Positions 45,152-53,440 of a DNA stretch of 64,000 nt are shown here, piece by piece; position 1 is the stretch's first letter; each line of letters begins with the position of its first letter. The DNA comes from Rhodocaloribacter sp964552015 (lineage in GTDB: Bacteria; Bacteroidota; Rhodothermia; Rhodothermales; ISCAR-4553), in assembly GCA_964552015.1 (NCBI GenBank), contig CAZKFR010000006.1, positions 24,295 to 88,294 of the forward strand, written 5' to 3'. The notes below the pieces were generated by a model. It saw nothing but the letters and a program-made list of their open reading frames with translations, was not told the origin of the DNA and ran no database searches. The position numbers and the translations under genes were made by a program.

Positions 45152-46381
45152 ATGATGAAACAACCTTTTGAACCCGAGCGCCTGTTGCACGTCGCTCGAA
45201 CGTTTGGCACCCCCACCTACGTCTACAGCGAGGCGGTCATCCGCCGGCAGATCGACCGGCTCCGCACGCATCTGACGGGCCTGCCGCTGCGCCTGCTCTA
45301 TGCCATGAAGGCCAATGCCAGCCCGGCCATCCTGCGGCTCATACGGGACGAGGGCCTGGGCATCGACGCCGTCTCGCCCGGCGAACTGGAAGTGGCCCTC
45401 CGCCTCGGCTTCGCCCCCGAACGCATCCTGTTCTCGGCCAACAACATGACCGACGAGGAGATGCATCTGGCGCACGGAAAGGGCGTGCTCCTGAACATCG
45501 GCGAGCTGTCCCGGCTGGAGCGGTACGGGCGGGCTTACCCGGGGGCCGCCGTGTGTGTGCGCCTGAACCCGCAGGTGGGCGCCGGCCATCACGAGCACGT
45601 CATCACCGCCGGCGAACGGTCCAAGTTCGGCATTCCCGTCGCCCGGCTCGACGACGTACGGGCCGTGGTGGCGCGGCACGGGCTCCGGCTCGTGGGGCTG
45701 CACCAGCACATCGGTAGCGGCATCCTCAGCGCCGAGGTGCTCTGGCAGGCCGTGCGGGTGCTCCTCGACGCCGCCCGCTCGTTCGCCGGCCTGCGCTTCC
45801 TCAACTTCGGCGGCGGACTCGGCATCCCCTACCGCCCCGACGAGGCCCCACTCGACTTCGACCGCTTCCAGCAGCTCATCGTCGATCCCCTGCGGGCCTA
45901 CCTCGCCGAACATCCGTCGGAGGGGATGGCTTGCTGGTTCGAACCCGGCCGGTTCCTGGTGGCCGAGGCCGGGGTGTTGCTCATGCGGGTGAATACGCTC
46001 AAGGAGGCTAACGGACGGTGGTTCGCCGGCACCGACTCGGGCATGAGCCACCTCGTGCGTCCGGCCATCTACGGCGCCTATCACGCCCTTTTCAACCTGT
46101 CGAACCCGGCAGGGCCGCTACGCACGTACGACGTGGTGGGCAACATCTGCGAGTCGGCCGACCACTTCGCCCGCGACCGAGAGGTGCAGGAGATCCGTGA
46201 GGGCGACGTGCTGGCCGTGCTCGATGCGGGAGCCTACGGGATGTCGATGGCCTCGCTCTACAACCTGCGGGCGTTGCCGGCCGAGGTGTGGCTCCCGGCC
46301 GACCCAGCCGCACCGCCGGCGCTGCTCCGCCGGCGGCAGACGCCGCAAGAACTCGCCGAAACCTGGCTGTCCAGCTCCTAA
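45152..46381 (+). CDS. lysA: Diaminopimelate decarboxylase
   Basis: 409-residue PLP enzyme (fold III) for the last step of lysine synthesis. PLP lysine is K53 in YAMKANAS; HQHIGSGI (about 190) and FGGGLGIPY (about 228) bind the phosphate; EPGRFLVAEAG (about 272) and the partner-subunit CESADHFARDR (about 340) complete the active site. The C-terminus matches LysA rather than the related carboxynorspermidine decarboxylase. The first of two adjacent ATG codons is used. It is transcribed alone, divergent from the Rrf2 gene. Confidence 0.9.
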   Translation: MMKQPFEPERLLHVARTFGTPTYVYSEAVIRRQIDRLRTHLTGLPLRLLYAMKANASPAILRLIRDEGLGIDAVSPGELEVALRLGFAPERILFSANNMTDEEMHLAHGKGVLLNIGELSRLERYGRAYPGAAVCVRLNPQVGAGHHEHVITAGERSKFGIPVARLDDVRAVVARHGLRLVGLHQHIGSGILSAEVLWQAVRVLLDAARSFAGLRFLNFGGGLGIPYRPDEAPLDFDRFQQLIVDPLRAYLAEHPSEGMACWFEPGRFLVAEAGVLLMRVNTLKEANGRWFAGTDSGMSHLVRPAIYGAYHALFNLSNPAGPLRTYDVVGNICESADHFARDREVQEIREGDVLAVLDAGAYGMSMASLYNLRALPAEVWLPADPAAPPALLRRRQTPQELAETWLSSS

Positions 46382-46413
46382 AAAAAAGAGGCCCCCGCCG
46401 CAACGGGAGCCTC
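46380..46413 (-). terminator. Intrinsic terminator of the rplU-rpmA operon
   Basis: On the minus strand, a stem GAGGC...GCCTC, continued by CCCG/CGGG after one mismatch, is followed by eight T residues. It lies 23 bases after the rpmA stop and its U-tract reaches into the lysA stop codon region, so it may also serve convergent lysA transcripts less efficiently. Confidence 0.8.
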
Positions 46414-46435
46414 GAAAGGCGGGCTGAACCCGGTA

Positions 46436-46696
46436 TCAGGCTTCGGCCGGATCCACATGGACGAAGCGCCGGTTCTGGCGGCCGCGCGAGAAGCGCACCG
46501 TCCCGCTCGTCAGCGCAAAGAGCGTATCGTCGCCGCCGCGCCCGACGTTCTGGCCGGGATGAAACTTCGTCCCGCGCTGGCGGACGATGATGCTGCCGGC
46601 CTTGACGAATTCCCCGCCGAAGGCCTTGACACCGAGCATTTTCGGGTTGGAGTCCCGTCCGTTCTTGGTGGACCCCATTCCTTTCTTATGAGCCAT
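46436..46696 (-). CDS. rpmA: Large ribosomal subunit protein bL27
   Basis: 86 residues. The start MAHKKGMGSTKNGRDS is the classic bL27 N-terminus, reaching the peptidyl-transferase centre; SIIVRQRGTKFHPGQNVGRGGDDTLFAL follows. There is no N-terminal extension of the kind removed by a protease in Firmicutes. GAGGGG precedes the ATG. It follows rplU by 51 bases in the usual rplU-rpmA order, and a strong terminator follows. Confidence 0.97.
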   Translation of the reverse strand: MAHKKGMGSTKNGRDSNPKMLGVKAFGGEFVKAGSIIVRQRGTKFHPGQNVGRGGDDTLFALTSGTVRFSRGRQNRRFVHVDPAEA

Positions 46697-46747
46697 AGTC
46701 CCCTCTCGGTCGTTTGGTCAACGTGTCGATTCGGTCCAGGCGGCGCT

Positions 46748-47059
46748 TTACAGCGACACCGAGCGGATTTCGATCTGCGTATACGGCTGGCGATGGCCGC
46801 GCTTCACTTTGTACCGCTTACGACGCTTCTTTTTGAAGACCAGCACCTTGTCGGCTTTGACATGGTCGAGCACTCGGGCCTCGACCGTGGCGCCCTCGAC
46901 CACAGGCGTCCCCACCTGGATCTCGTCGCCGTTGGAAACCAGCAGCACGCGGTCGAACGTGAGCGTCGTGTCCACGTCGGCCTGCTGGCGCGGCACGTAG
47001 AGTTTGTCGTTTTCCCGTACCTTGAACTGTTTGCCTGCTATCTCAACGATCGCGTACAT
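46748..47059 (-). CDS. rplU: Large ribosomal subunit protein bL21
   Basis: 103 residues. MYAIVEIAGKQFKV at the start and the C-terminal KKKRRKRYKVKRGHRQPYTQIEI are diagnostic. The start at 47059 is set by the family N-terminus and by GAGGTGA upstream; the frame stays open for 37 more codons but that leader is not bL21. A Bacteroidota-type promoter lies about 80 bases upstream, leaving a leader of roughly 75 bases that might have a regulatory role. Confidence 0.97.
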   Translation of the reverse strand: MYAIVEIAGKQFKVRENDKLYVPRQQADVDTTLTFDRVLLVSNGDEIQVGTPVVEGATVEARVLDHVKADKVLVFKKKRRKRYKVKRGHRQPYTQIEIRSVSL

Positions 47060-47139
47060 TGTGTCACCTCTTCTTTGGGGCGCCGGCGACCCGGCCGACG
47101 CGAGGGTGGTTTCCCCTGGTGAGACATACTTACAGCCCG

Positions 47140-47170
47140 CAAAAATAGTCTTTTTGGGGCGAAAAGGCAA
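47140..47170 (-). promoter_or_regulatory. Bacteroidota-type promoter of rplU-rpmA
   Basis: On the minus strand, TTG (47170-47168), a 20-base spacer and TATTTTTG (47147-47140) match TTG-N19-21-TAnnTTTG. The position upstream of a highly expressed ribosomal operon supports it, and it helps place the organism in the Bacteroidota group. Confidence 0.6.
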
Positions 47171-47181
47171 TCAGAACGCAC

Positions 47182-47847
47182 ATGATCGATCTTTTGTTGC
47201 CCCCTCACGGACATGACGTCCGTGTCGGGAAAATCCTCTGTATCGGTAGAAATTATGCCAAACACGCGGCGGAGATGCAGAGTGACGTTCCGGACGAACC
47301 GCTGGTTTTCTTGAAACCTTCAACGGCCCTCGTCGGGCACGGCGGGACCGTTCTGCTTCCCCCGCAATCACAGGACGTTCACCACGAGGTGGAACTCGTC
47401 GCCGTGATGGGCCGCGGCGGGAAGAACATCCCCGAATCCAGGGCCCTGGAGCACGTCGCGGCCTATGCCGTCGGCCTCGACATGACGGCCCGGGACCTGC
47501 AGGCCCTGGCCAAGAAAAAAGGGCATCCGTGGACCGTGGCGAAAGGCTTCGACACGTTTGCCCCGCTGGGCCCGCTCGTCGATGCAAGCCAGGTCCGCGA
47601 CCCCCAGGCGCTCGAGATCTCGCTGACGGTCAACGGCGACGTGCGCCAGCACGGCCATACCCGCGACATGATCTTTCCCGTCGCCCGGCTCATTGCGTAC
47701 TGCTCCCAGATCTTCACGCTCATGCCCGGCGACCTGCTCTACACGGGCACCCCCGAAGGCGTGGGTCCGGTGCAGGACGGCGACGTGCTCGAGGCCCGGA
47801 TCTCCGGCTTTCCCTCGCTCCGCGTGCGGGTTCGCCGAGCGGCGTGA
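47182..47847 (+). CDS. Fumarylacetoacetate hydrolase family protein
   Basis: 221-residue stand-alone FAH domain. GKILCIGRNYAKHAAEM (about 16-32), EPLVFLKPSTAL (about 39-50), HHEVELVAVMGRGGKNI (metal-binding E residues about 65-80), then GLDMTARDLQ and YTGTPEGVGPVQDGD are all family hallmarks. Known activities include acylpyruvate hydrolase, oxaloacetate decarboxylase and isomerase; substrate cannot be assigned from sequence. It is divergent from rplU and converges on the HPt gene three bases away. Confidence 0.9.
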   Translation: MIDLLLPPHGHDVRVGKILCIGRNYAKHAAEMQSDVPDEPLVFLKPSTALVGHGGTVLLPPQSQDVHHEVELVAVMGRGGKNIPESRALEHVAAYAVGLDMTARDLQALAKKKGHPWTVAKGFDTFAPLGPLVDASQVRDPQALEISLTVNGDVRQHGHTRDMIFPVARLIAYCSQIFTLMPGDLLYTGTPEGVGPVQDGDVLEARISGFPSLRVRVRRAA

Positions 47848-47849
47848 GG

Positions 47850-48284
47850 TTACGGAGCATCCGCCGTATCGCCCAGCGCCTTCAGGGCCTGGCACGACCG
47901 GTCGTAGAGGTACAACAACGTCTGCATGGCGCCGTCCAGGTCGGCTCTCGGGTTGGCCCGTAGCTGCCGCTCCAGATTGCGGCAGTACGCCCCGAGGGCC
48001 AGCGCCCCCATGTTCAGGCTAGCCCCCTTGAGCCCGTGGACGGCCCCCACGACCCCGTAGCGATCCCCCTGCTCGCGGGCACGGGCCAGTTGCTGCATCA
48101 ACTCGCCGGCATGGTCGAGGAACGCCGTGATGAGCTCCCGGAGAAAGAAGCCCTCGCCCTCGTCGAGCTGCCGCAACTCCTCGATCATCTGGAAGTCCAG
48201 CAACGGGGTGTCGTCGTCCCGTGCGGTTTCCGGAGGTCGTGAACGGCCCGGCTGCCGCTCCCTGAAGGTGCTCGTACGCTCCAT
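47850..48284 (-). CDS. Histidine-containing phosphotransfer (HPt) protein
   Basis: 144 residues with a single HPt domain. The phosphorylated histidine is H83 in VHGLKGASLNMGA, set within a four-helix bundle (LLDFQMIEELRQLDEGEGFFLRELITAFL at the front). The first 28 residues are polar and probably disordered. HPt proteins carry phosphoryl groups between hybrid sensor kinases and response regulators. No kinase or response regulator is adjacent, so it is an orphan whose partners lie elsewhere. It lies 109 bases after the glycan operon on the same strand. Confidence 0.85.
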   Translation of the reverse strand: MERTSTFRERQPGRSRPPETARDDDTPLLDFQMIEELRQLDEGEGFFLRELITAFLDHAGELMQQLARAREQGDRYGVVGAVHGLKGASLNMGALALGAYCRNLERQLRANPRADLDGAMQTLLYLYDRSCQALKALGDTADAP

Positions 48285-48393
48285 GAAGGGGTGGTAACGC
48301 TGGATTAAGTATACGTGCCTCTCACGAACGTATCGGGCCTCCCAAAAGTCGTCTTAACCGAGGGGGGCGACAAAAGGAGGGTCCGGCCACCCC

Positions 48394-50298
48394 TCAGGCG
48401 GCTTGCTCCGAGACAGCGGGCACATACTGGAACTGTTGCATAAAGGCCGCACAGACCTGCTCTACGGCCCGTACCTCCTCCGGTCGGAGTACGGTAGCGT
48501 ACGCACCTACTCGTGAACCGGTAACCTGTTTGCCATACAGCTCGGAGTACCACGGGCTATGCACCTGCTGATCGAAATCGACGGTTCCGGTATCGAAACG
48601 GTCCGATGCCGGTACCGTGAGGTGGAGCCCGGTGAAGGTTTGCACCTCCTTTAGAATGCCCTCCGGGTCCTGCACGAGGTCCTCGTAGCGCACGAACAGG
48701 ATTCGCTCCCAGAAGCGATCATCCTGAACGGTCCAGAGCGGTGCATAGAAGGCCTGGTAGTACCGGCACAGGGCAACCAGATCCCGGCTCCGCGTGGCCT
48801 GTGCTACCACGTCGCTCCGCCCCTGCGCCAGCATCTTCTCCCCGACGTTCAGGAGCGAGGCAACCACGTCGCGCGGATCGCGCACCATACACACAAACCG
48901 GGCCGAAGGCAGCAATTCATGCAGTTCCGGGAATGTCTTGGTCATCTCCGGATCCTTGAGCACGAGGTGCTGCACACCTCCGACACGAGAACGCGTGCGT
49001 GCCAGAAATTCCCGCACGAGCACGGCGTTGTACCGGCGAAAATCCTCCACGTCGTCGAAGAACTGGGGTACCTGATGGTGCACACTCCCTCTGGCGAGCC
49101 GATAGGCTGCCAGCAAACAACGCAGGTAGTGCGCCTCGGGCAGCTTCGGGTTGCTCGTCGGAGCCTGGCACAGGATGGTTTCCAGAAGGGTCGTCCCGGT
49201 ACACGTCCCCCCGCCGACAACAATCACCGCGGCATCGTCCGCCCCTTCCGGTGCCGGGCCGGGGGACTCCTTCGTCGCGCGCTCGCCTTGCCCCTTGCCC
49301 GCCAGGGTTGCCTTGCCAGTCCCCGAAAGCATGGCGATAAACTCGGGCGGCAGTTCATCCCGGTGGTCCTTCAGGTAGTCCAGCGTTCGGCGGGCTTCGT
49401 TCGACGTCGTCTCCAGGTGCGTGTCGAGAAGCAACCCGGCCACGACCGCCGCCACCTGCCGCCCCAGACCGTAGCTCTGCTGCAGCACGTTACCCCGGTT
49501 GAGGAGCCTTCGAACCACCTCCGCCCGGTGCAGCACACCGGCGTGCTCCAGGTAATACCCCCCCACGACCATGGAAACCAGGTTCATGAGCGCTTTTTCC
49601 GGGGAGAAGTGCGGGCGATACGAGAGCGAGCCGGCATGAATCCGCCGCATCCGGCGCCCGCTCTCCGTCACATAAACCCGGCGATCGGGATGGCGGGCAC
49701 AGAGCCGGGCCAGGAGTACAAAATCCTCGCTCACCCTGAAGAATGGTTCCGGAAGCAACGGAACCATCTCTGCTGTCCGAAACAGCGAACCGGCCACGAG
49801 CGCCCTCATCTCGCCCGTTCGGAAGAGGAATTCCAGTAATTGCCGGCCTGTCTTGCCGCGAAAGTCTCGGCGGTCATACTGCACGCGGGGCGTCAAACCG
49901 TCTCCGACGGCGACGATCTCAGGCATAGTGACGAAGAGCACGTCGTCGTGAGCCTCTTGGATCTGCGCAGCCTCTTCCAGAAACGCGGTATAATCGACGT
50001 TGTAGTCATCATCCCCGCAGAACATGTAGTGGCTCGTGCGGACGCTGCGCACGCCTACCCCGATGGCATGAGCCACCCCACGGTTCGGATACTCCTCGAA
50101 GAGCGTCACGTCATGCCCGGCCGTCTCTTCACGCAGTTTCTTGACCACCTCGGGGTCACAACCGTCACAGACCATGTGGATGCGAATCCCGTCCCACCGG
50201 CCCTCTTCGAGGTATTGCAAGAAATACTGGCTCCGGTTGTAGGTCGGGATGACAACGGTCAGATCGCGTGCGGGGTCGAAGACTTCGTTCATGTCCAT
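48394..50298 (-). CDS. Glycosyltransferase family 2-sulfotransferase fusion protein
   Basis: 634 residues, two enzymes in one chain. Residues ~10-330 are a GT2 domain: LTVVIPTYNRS (13-23) and a DXD-type GDDDYN (95-100), with an acceptor-side SEDFVLLARL (190-199). Residues ~355-620 are a sulfotransferase: the PAPS 5'-phosphosulfate loop GGGTCTGTT (362-370) and 3'-phosphate site VRDPRDVVASL (472-482). It could add a sugar and then sulfate it. A ~30-residue polar linker joins the halves. Start at 50298 removes an Arg/Pro-rich leader. It is the last gene of the glycan operon, with no terminator evident. Confidence 0.82.
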   Translation of the reverse strand: MDMNEVFDPARDLTVVIPTYNRSQYFLQYLEEGRWDGIRIHMVCDGCDPEVVKKLREETAGHDVTLFEEYPNRGVAHAIGVGVRSVRTSHYMFCGDDDYNVDYTAFLEEAAQIQEAHDDVLFVTMPEIVAVGDGLTPRVQYDRRDFRGKTGRQLLEFLFRTGEMRALVAGSLFRTAEMVPLLPEPFFRVSEDFVLLARLCARHPDRRVYVTESGRRMRRIHAGSLSYRPHFSPEKALMNLVSMVVGGYYLEHAGVLHRAEVVRRLLNRGNVLQQSYGLGRQVAAVVAGLLLDTHLETTSNEARRTLDYLKDHRDELPPEFIAMLSGTGKATLAGKGQGERATKESPGPAPEGADDAAVIVVGGGTCTGTTLLETILCQAPTSNPKLPEAHYLRCLLAAYRLARGSVHHQVPQFFDDVEDFRRYNAVLVREFLARTRSRVGGVQHLVLKDPEMTKTFPELHELLPSARFVCMVRDPRDVVASLLNVGEKMLAQGRSDVVAQATRSRDLVALCRYYQAFYAPLWTVQDDRFWERILFVRYEDLVQDPEGILKEVQTFTGLHLTVPASDRFDTGTVDFDQQVHSPWYSELYGKQVTGSRVGAYATVLRPEEVRAVEQVCAAFMQQFQYVPAVSEQAA

Positions 50299-50327
50299 GG
50301 GGGTCTGGCGAGTGTGTCCACAAAAGA

Positions 50328-51749
50328 TCAGGCGTGCCCGGCAAGCCGGATGGCAGGTCCGGCAGGCCGGGGGGTCGAAACCCCGTACGCTCCGTTCGTG
50401 AGGCGGGCCAGTAATGCCCGGATCCGGGCCACCTGTTTCTCGAGCGCGTAGTGTCCCTCGATGAAAGCCCGGTAGAGCCGGGAGTCGTACTCGTCGGAGG
50501 TGATCATCTCGACGGCCTCGTCGACGGTGTTGAAGAGCATCTCCTCGGCCCATATCTCATAGGCAAAGGGGAAGTTGTGCACGACGGGCTTGATACCCCG
50601 GGCCATGGCTTCGGCAATGGCATACCCGAAGCTCTCGTGCAAGCTCGTCGAAATCAGGTACTGCTTGTCCTCGAGCCAGCTTGCGACGTCATCCTGCCAT
50701 CCGTCGAAATGAACGTGTTCTTCCAGGCCCATCTCGCGGATCATATAGTCCCAGTAAAGCTGCAGCAAGGGATCCTGAAACGTCCCGGCCACAAAGAGGT
50801 GGTACCGGGGATCTTGCTCGACGAGCCGCGCCATGATCTGCAAGAGGAGCATCGGATTCTTACGCAGGTGCTGATAACCGATGCAGGCTATGTTGAAGCC
50901 AGGCTCCCGCTCCGTAAAAGGGTAAGCCTCTAGATCGACCCCGTTCTGGATCACCTCGACCTGAACCCGACGGGTCAGATCCGGCACCCGGCTCTCCAGC
51001 AGGTGACGCAGATGGCCTGTGACGAGAATGAGGCGCTCCACTGCGTCCCAGTTCACCTGAGACGGATAGCCTGAAAACGCCTCGTAGCGGTGCAGGCGGC
51101 AAAGGATCTTTTTCTCACGGGCCAGCGGATGGCGGCTGGCGTAGACGAGCGGGTCATTGCACCACTCGAACCAGCAGACGTCCCCCCAACGCAGAGCATC
51201 ATCGACATCGGATGTGCTATTCACCACGAACTTGCGGACCTCGTAATCCGCTACCAGTTCGCGCGGAATGTCGTCAAGAAACTGGTCCAGGCCCTCGCGA
51301 ACGATGAAAGCCAGCTTCACGGAAGTGACGGGTCCGGTGAAGCCTGCCCCCCGGAGACGTTCCTGGTAAGGTGCCAGTTGTTGGAGATCCTGCTCGCTGG
51401 CCACGCGCTGCGCACGGGTATACAGCCGGGCCGCCCGCTCATGATGCCCCTGCTCCAGGTAAAGATTCCCGAGCATCAGGAGACAACCGAAGTGGTCGGG
51501 GTGACGCACGAGGGCTGCCGCCAGCGTCCGCTCGGCGCCGCGCCCGTTTCCCTCGGCCAGCAACAGGGTCGCTTCGACGGTCGAGAGATCGGGATCTTCC
51601 GGAAAACGGCTCTGGAGCATGGCCAGGTCCTGCCGGGCTGCAGCGAATTCACCGGCTTCCATGTGTTTGAAGATAGCCATGAGACCTGCTACCCGGTCTG
51701 GACCGGGAACTTTGCCGGGGGACGATTCCGAGTACGATTCGTGCGTCAT
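50328..51749 (-). CDS. TPR-containing GT4-type glycosyltransferase
   Basis: 473 residues. The first ~130 are TPR-like helices (AGEFAAARQDLAMLQSRFPEDPD, then HFGCLLMLGNLYLEQGHHERAARLYTRA). The remainder is a GT-B enzyme whose C-terminal half has YHLFVAGTF, VHFDGWQDDV and the E-x7-E nucleotide-sugar motif in HESFGYAIAEAMARG. A TPR front may bind a protein or glycan partner. The start at 51749 follows GAAGGTGATGGT; an upstream GTG at 51794 is less likely. It lies between the fusion protein and a separate sulfotransferase. Confidence 0.83.
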   Translation of the reverse strand: MTHESYSESSPGKVPGPDRVAGLMAIFKHMEAGEFAAARQDLAMLQSRFPEDPDLSTVEATLLLAEGNGRGAERTLAAALVRHPDHFGCLLMLGNLYLEQGHHERAARLYTRAQRVASEQDLQQLAPYQERLRGAGFTGPVTSVKLAFIVREGLDQFLDDIPRELVADYEVRKFVVNSTSDVDDALRWGDVCWFEWCNDPLVYASRHPLAREKKILCRLHRYEAFSGYPSQVNWDAVERLILVTGHLRHLLESRVPDLTRRVQVEVIQNGVDLEAYPFTEREPGFNIACIGYQHLRKNPMLLLQIMARLVEQDPRYHLFVAGTFQDPLLQLYWDYMIREMGLEEHVHFDGWQDDVASWLEDKQYLISTSLHESFGYAIAEAMARGIKPVVHNFPFAYEIWAEEMLFNTVDEAVEMITSDEYDSRLYRAFIEGHYALEKQVARIRALLARLTNGAYGVSTPRPAGPAIRLAGHA

Positions 51750-51815
51750 ACCATCACCTTCGGGGGAATACCGTTCTTCTGACGGAGGGCTCACCAGATC
51801 ATCTTCCGGAACCCA

Positions 51816-52823
51816 TCATCCATGGCGGGACATCGCCTGGACGATGCGGCGAATCACCTCGCGGGGCAGTTCGTGGCGCTCACTCACCGGAAGTTGTTCA
51901 GGAATCTGCGCCAGCGACCACGTCTCTGCCCCTGCAAATTCGAGCAGCCGGCCTACCTCCTTGCGGGGCTGCCGGCAGAGCGTCTCGTACTGCACCTCGA
52001 TGTAGGGGGCACCGGTCTGGCGCAGGCCGTTGTAAATGTCGTTGTAGATCCCGTTGATCTGGAGCACGATCTGATCTTCCGGCGACCCCACGTATCGATG
52101 CGCTTCATTCGAGGGTCGCGTGGACCAGTACACTTCGGAACTAGCATAGAGCTGTAGCCGCGCCCGGTAGATCGACTGGGCGATGAATAGCGGATCCCGT
52201 CGTAGCACGACGAAGACGACATCGGGCATCAGACGATAGAAATACTCCACGTTGAGCCCGACCAGGTCGCTTTTGACGAAGAAAGGCTTTTCGTACAGCG
52301 AGCGTAAGGCCAGCAGCTCCCGCCGCAGCCCTTCCGTCTTTTCTTCCGGCATCAGTGTGGGTGCCACCCGGTGCGTCTCCCCTGCGAACACGAGCCACCG
52401 ATTCCAGAAAAAGCCGAATTCATGCGGCTCATGGGGTGCCATGGTGACGCCGTAGGCCGAACGGATCACCTCGGGAAACGGCATCTCACGTATCCCGATC
52501 TTCTTCTCGATCAGTCCGGCCAGGTACGGGGCTTCCCAGAACCGTGCCTGGAAGTTGGTTACGTAATTGAACGCCTGAGTCCGGGCCAGCAGCTGGGCCA
52601 GCATCGTGGATCCACTCCGGGGCGGATAACAGATGACAAGCATCCTGTGGGACGGCGCAGGCCGCTCCGTCACAAGCTCCTGCTCGATCCCTTCCAGTGC
52701 ATGGTTCGCTCGGGCCAGCAACGCCTCAAAGGCATGATCGATGGCGAAACGTCCGAGGCGAGGTGGTTCCTGACGCACCCGTGGACCCACCGGCTTCCAG
52801 GACTCCTTATCGACTGTTTTCAC
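51816..52823 (-). CDS. Sulfotransferase-family protein
   Basis: 335 residues. The PAPS-binding loop is PPRSGST in VICYPPRSGSTMLAQLLA (residues 63-80) and the 3'-phosphate site is VVLRRDPLFIAQSIYRARL (about 207). The acceptor is unknown. Membership in the family is clear, although similar loops also occur in Stf0-type and deacetylase/sulfotransferases. It has 23 bases between it and the HAD gene, in the middle of the operon. Two separate sulfotransferase modules in a seven-kb operon suggest a sulfate-bearing product. Confidence 0.82.
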   Translation of the reverse strand: MKTVDKESWKPVGPRVRQEPPRLGRFAIDHAFEALLARANHALEGIEQELVTERPAPSHRMLVICYPPRSGSTMLAQLLARTQAFNYVTNFQARFWEAPYLAGLIEKKIGIREMPFPEVIRSAYGVTMAPHEPHEFGFFWNRWLVFAGETHRVAPTLMPEEKTEGLRRELLALRSLYEKPFFVKSDLVGLNVEYFYRLMPDVVFVVLRRDPLFIAQSIYRARLQLYASSEVYWSTRPSNEAHRYVGSPEDQIVLQINGIYNDIYNGLRQTGAPYIEVQYETLCRQPRKEVGRLLEFAGAETWSLAQIPEQLPVSERHELPREVIRRIVQAMSRHG

Positions 52824-52846
52824 GGCACGTACCGACTATTTCAAGA

Positions 52847-53440
52847 TCACGCTGCCTGGCCCTTTCCGGCGACTTGCGCCACCGTTTCGAGGAACCGCAC
52901 GTCCATGAACACCATCCCGGCGGTTTCGGCGGCCAGACGGTCCCCGGGTGCATCACCTACGTAGAGCGCACGCGATGGAGCTATGCCGAACCACCGACAG
53001 GCCCGAAGCAACCCCTCGGGATCCGGCTTGCCACGCCGTACATCTTCCTTGCCAATCACGCACGGCCGATACACCGGCCAGACGGGATGCGTAAATATTT
53101 CGAGGAGTGCACGCCGGGTGTTCGCCGAGACGACGGCCAGGGGCCGCCCACCCCGTGCACGCAGGATCGCCCGGAGCCCCGGATGTACCGTTGCCGGATC
53201 GAAGCCCGAAACTTCGGCTTCGGCAACCATCCCGCACAGACGTTGAAAGACCGGCTCACCGTGCTCATCCCGGAGACGTCGCAGGTTGGCATCCAGACCG
53301 GAGGCGTCGTCCCAGACACCTCCCATCGCCTGCACGACTCCGGCCAGACGGCGCTTCAGCGAAGGCCAGTCCACCCGCAACGAAGCCAGCGTCCCATCGA
53401 AGTCACAGATCAACAGCGGTATGTCGATCAGGCGGCGCAT
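52847..53440 (-). CDS. HAD-superfamily hydrolase
   Basis: 197 residues. Motif I is LLICDFDGTLA (DxD at 11-13, about), motif II is VVSANTRR, motif III K is in GKEDVRRGKPDPEG and motif IV is YVGDAPGDRLAA. The cap region fits the phosphoglycolate phosphatase-like subclass. It probably removes a phosphate from a sugar-phosphate intermediate of the operon's pathway. The ATG at 53440 lies within the last codons of the ATP-grasp gene, overlapping by 13 bases, which suggests coupled translation. Confidence 0.83.
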   Translation of the reverse strand: MRRLIDIPLLICDFDGTLASLRVDWPSLKRRLAGVVQAMGGVWDDASGLDANLRRLRDEHGEPVFQRLCGMVAEAEVSGFDPATVHPGLRAILRARGGRPLAVVSANTRRALLEIFTHPVWPVYRPCVIGKEDVRRGKPDPEGLLRACRWFGIAPSRALYVGDAPGDRLAAETAGMVFMDVRFLETVAQVAGKGQAA

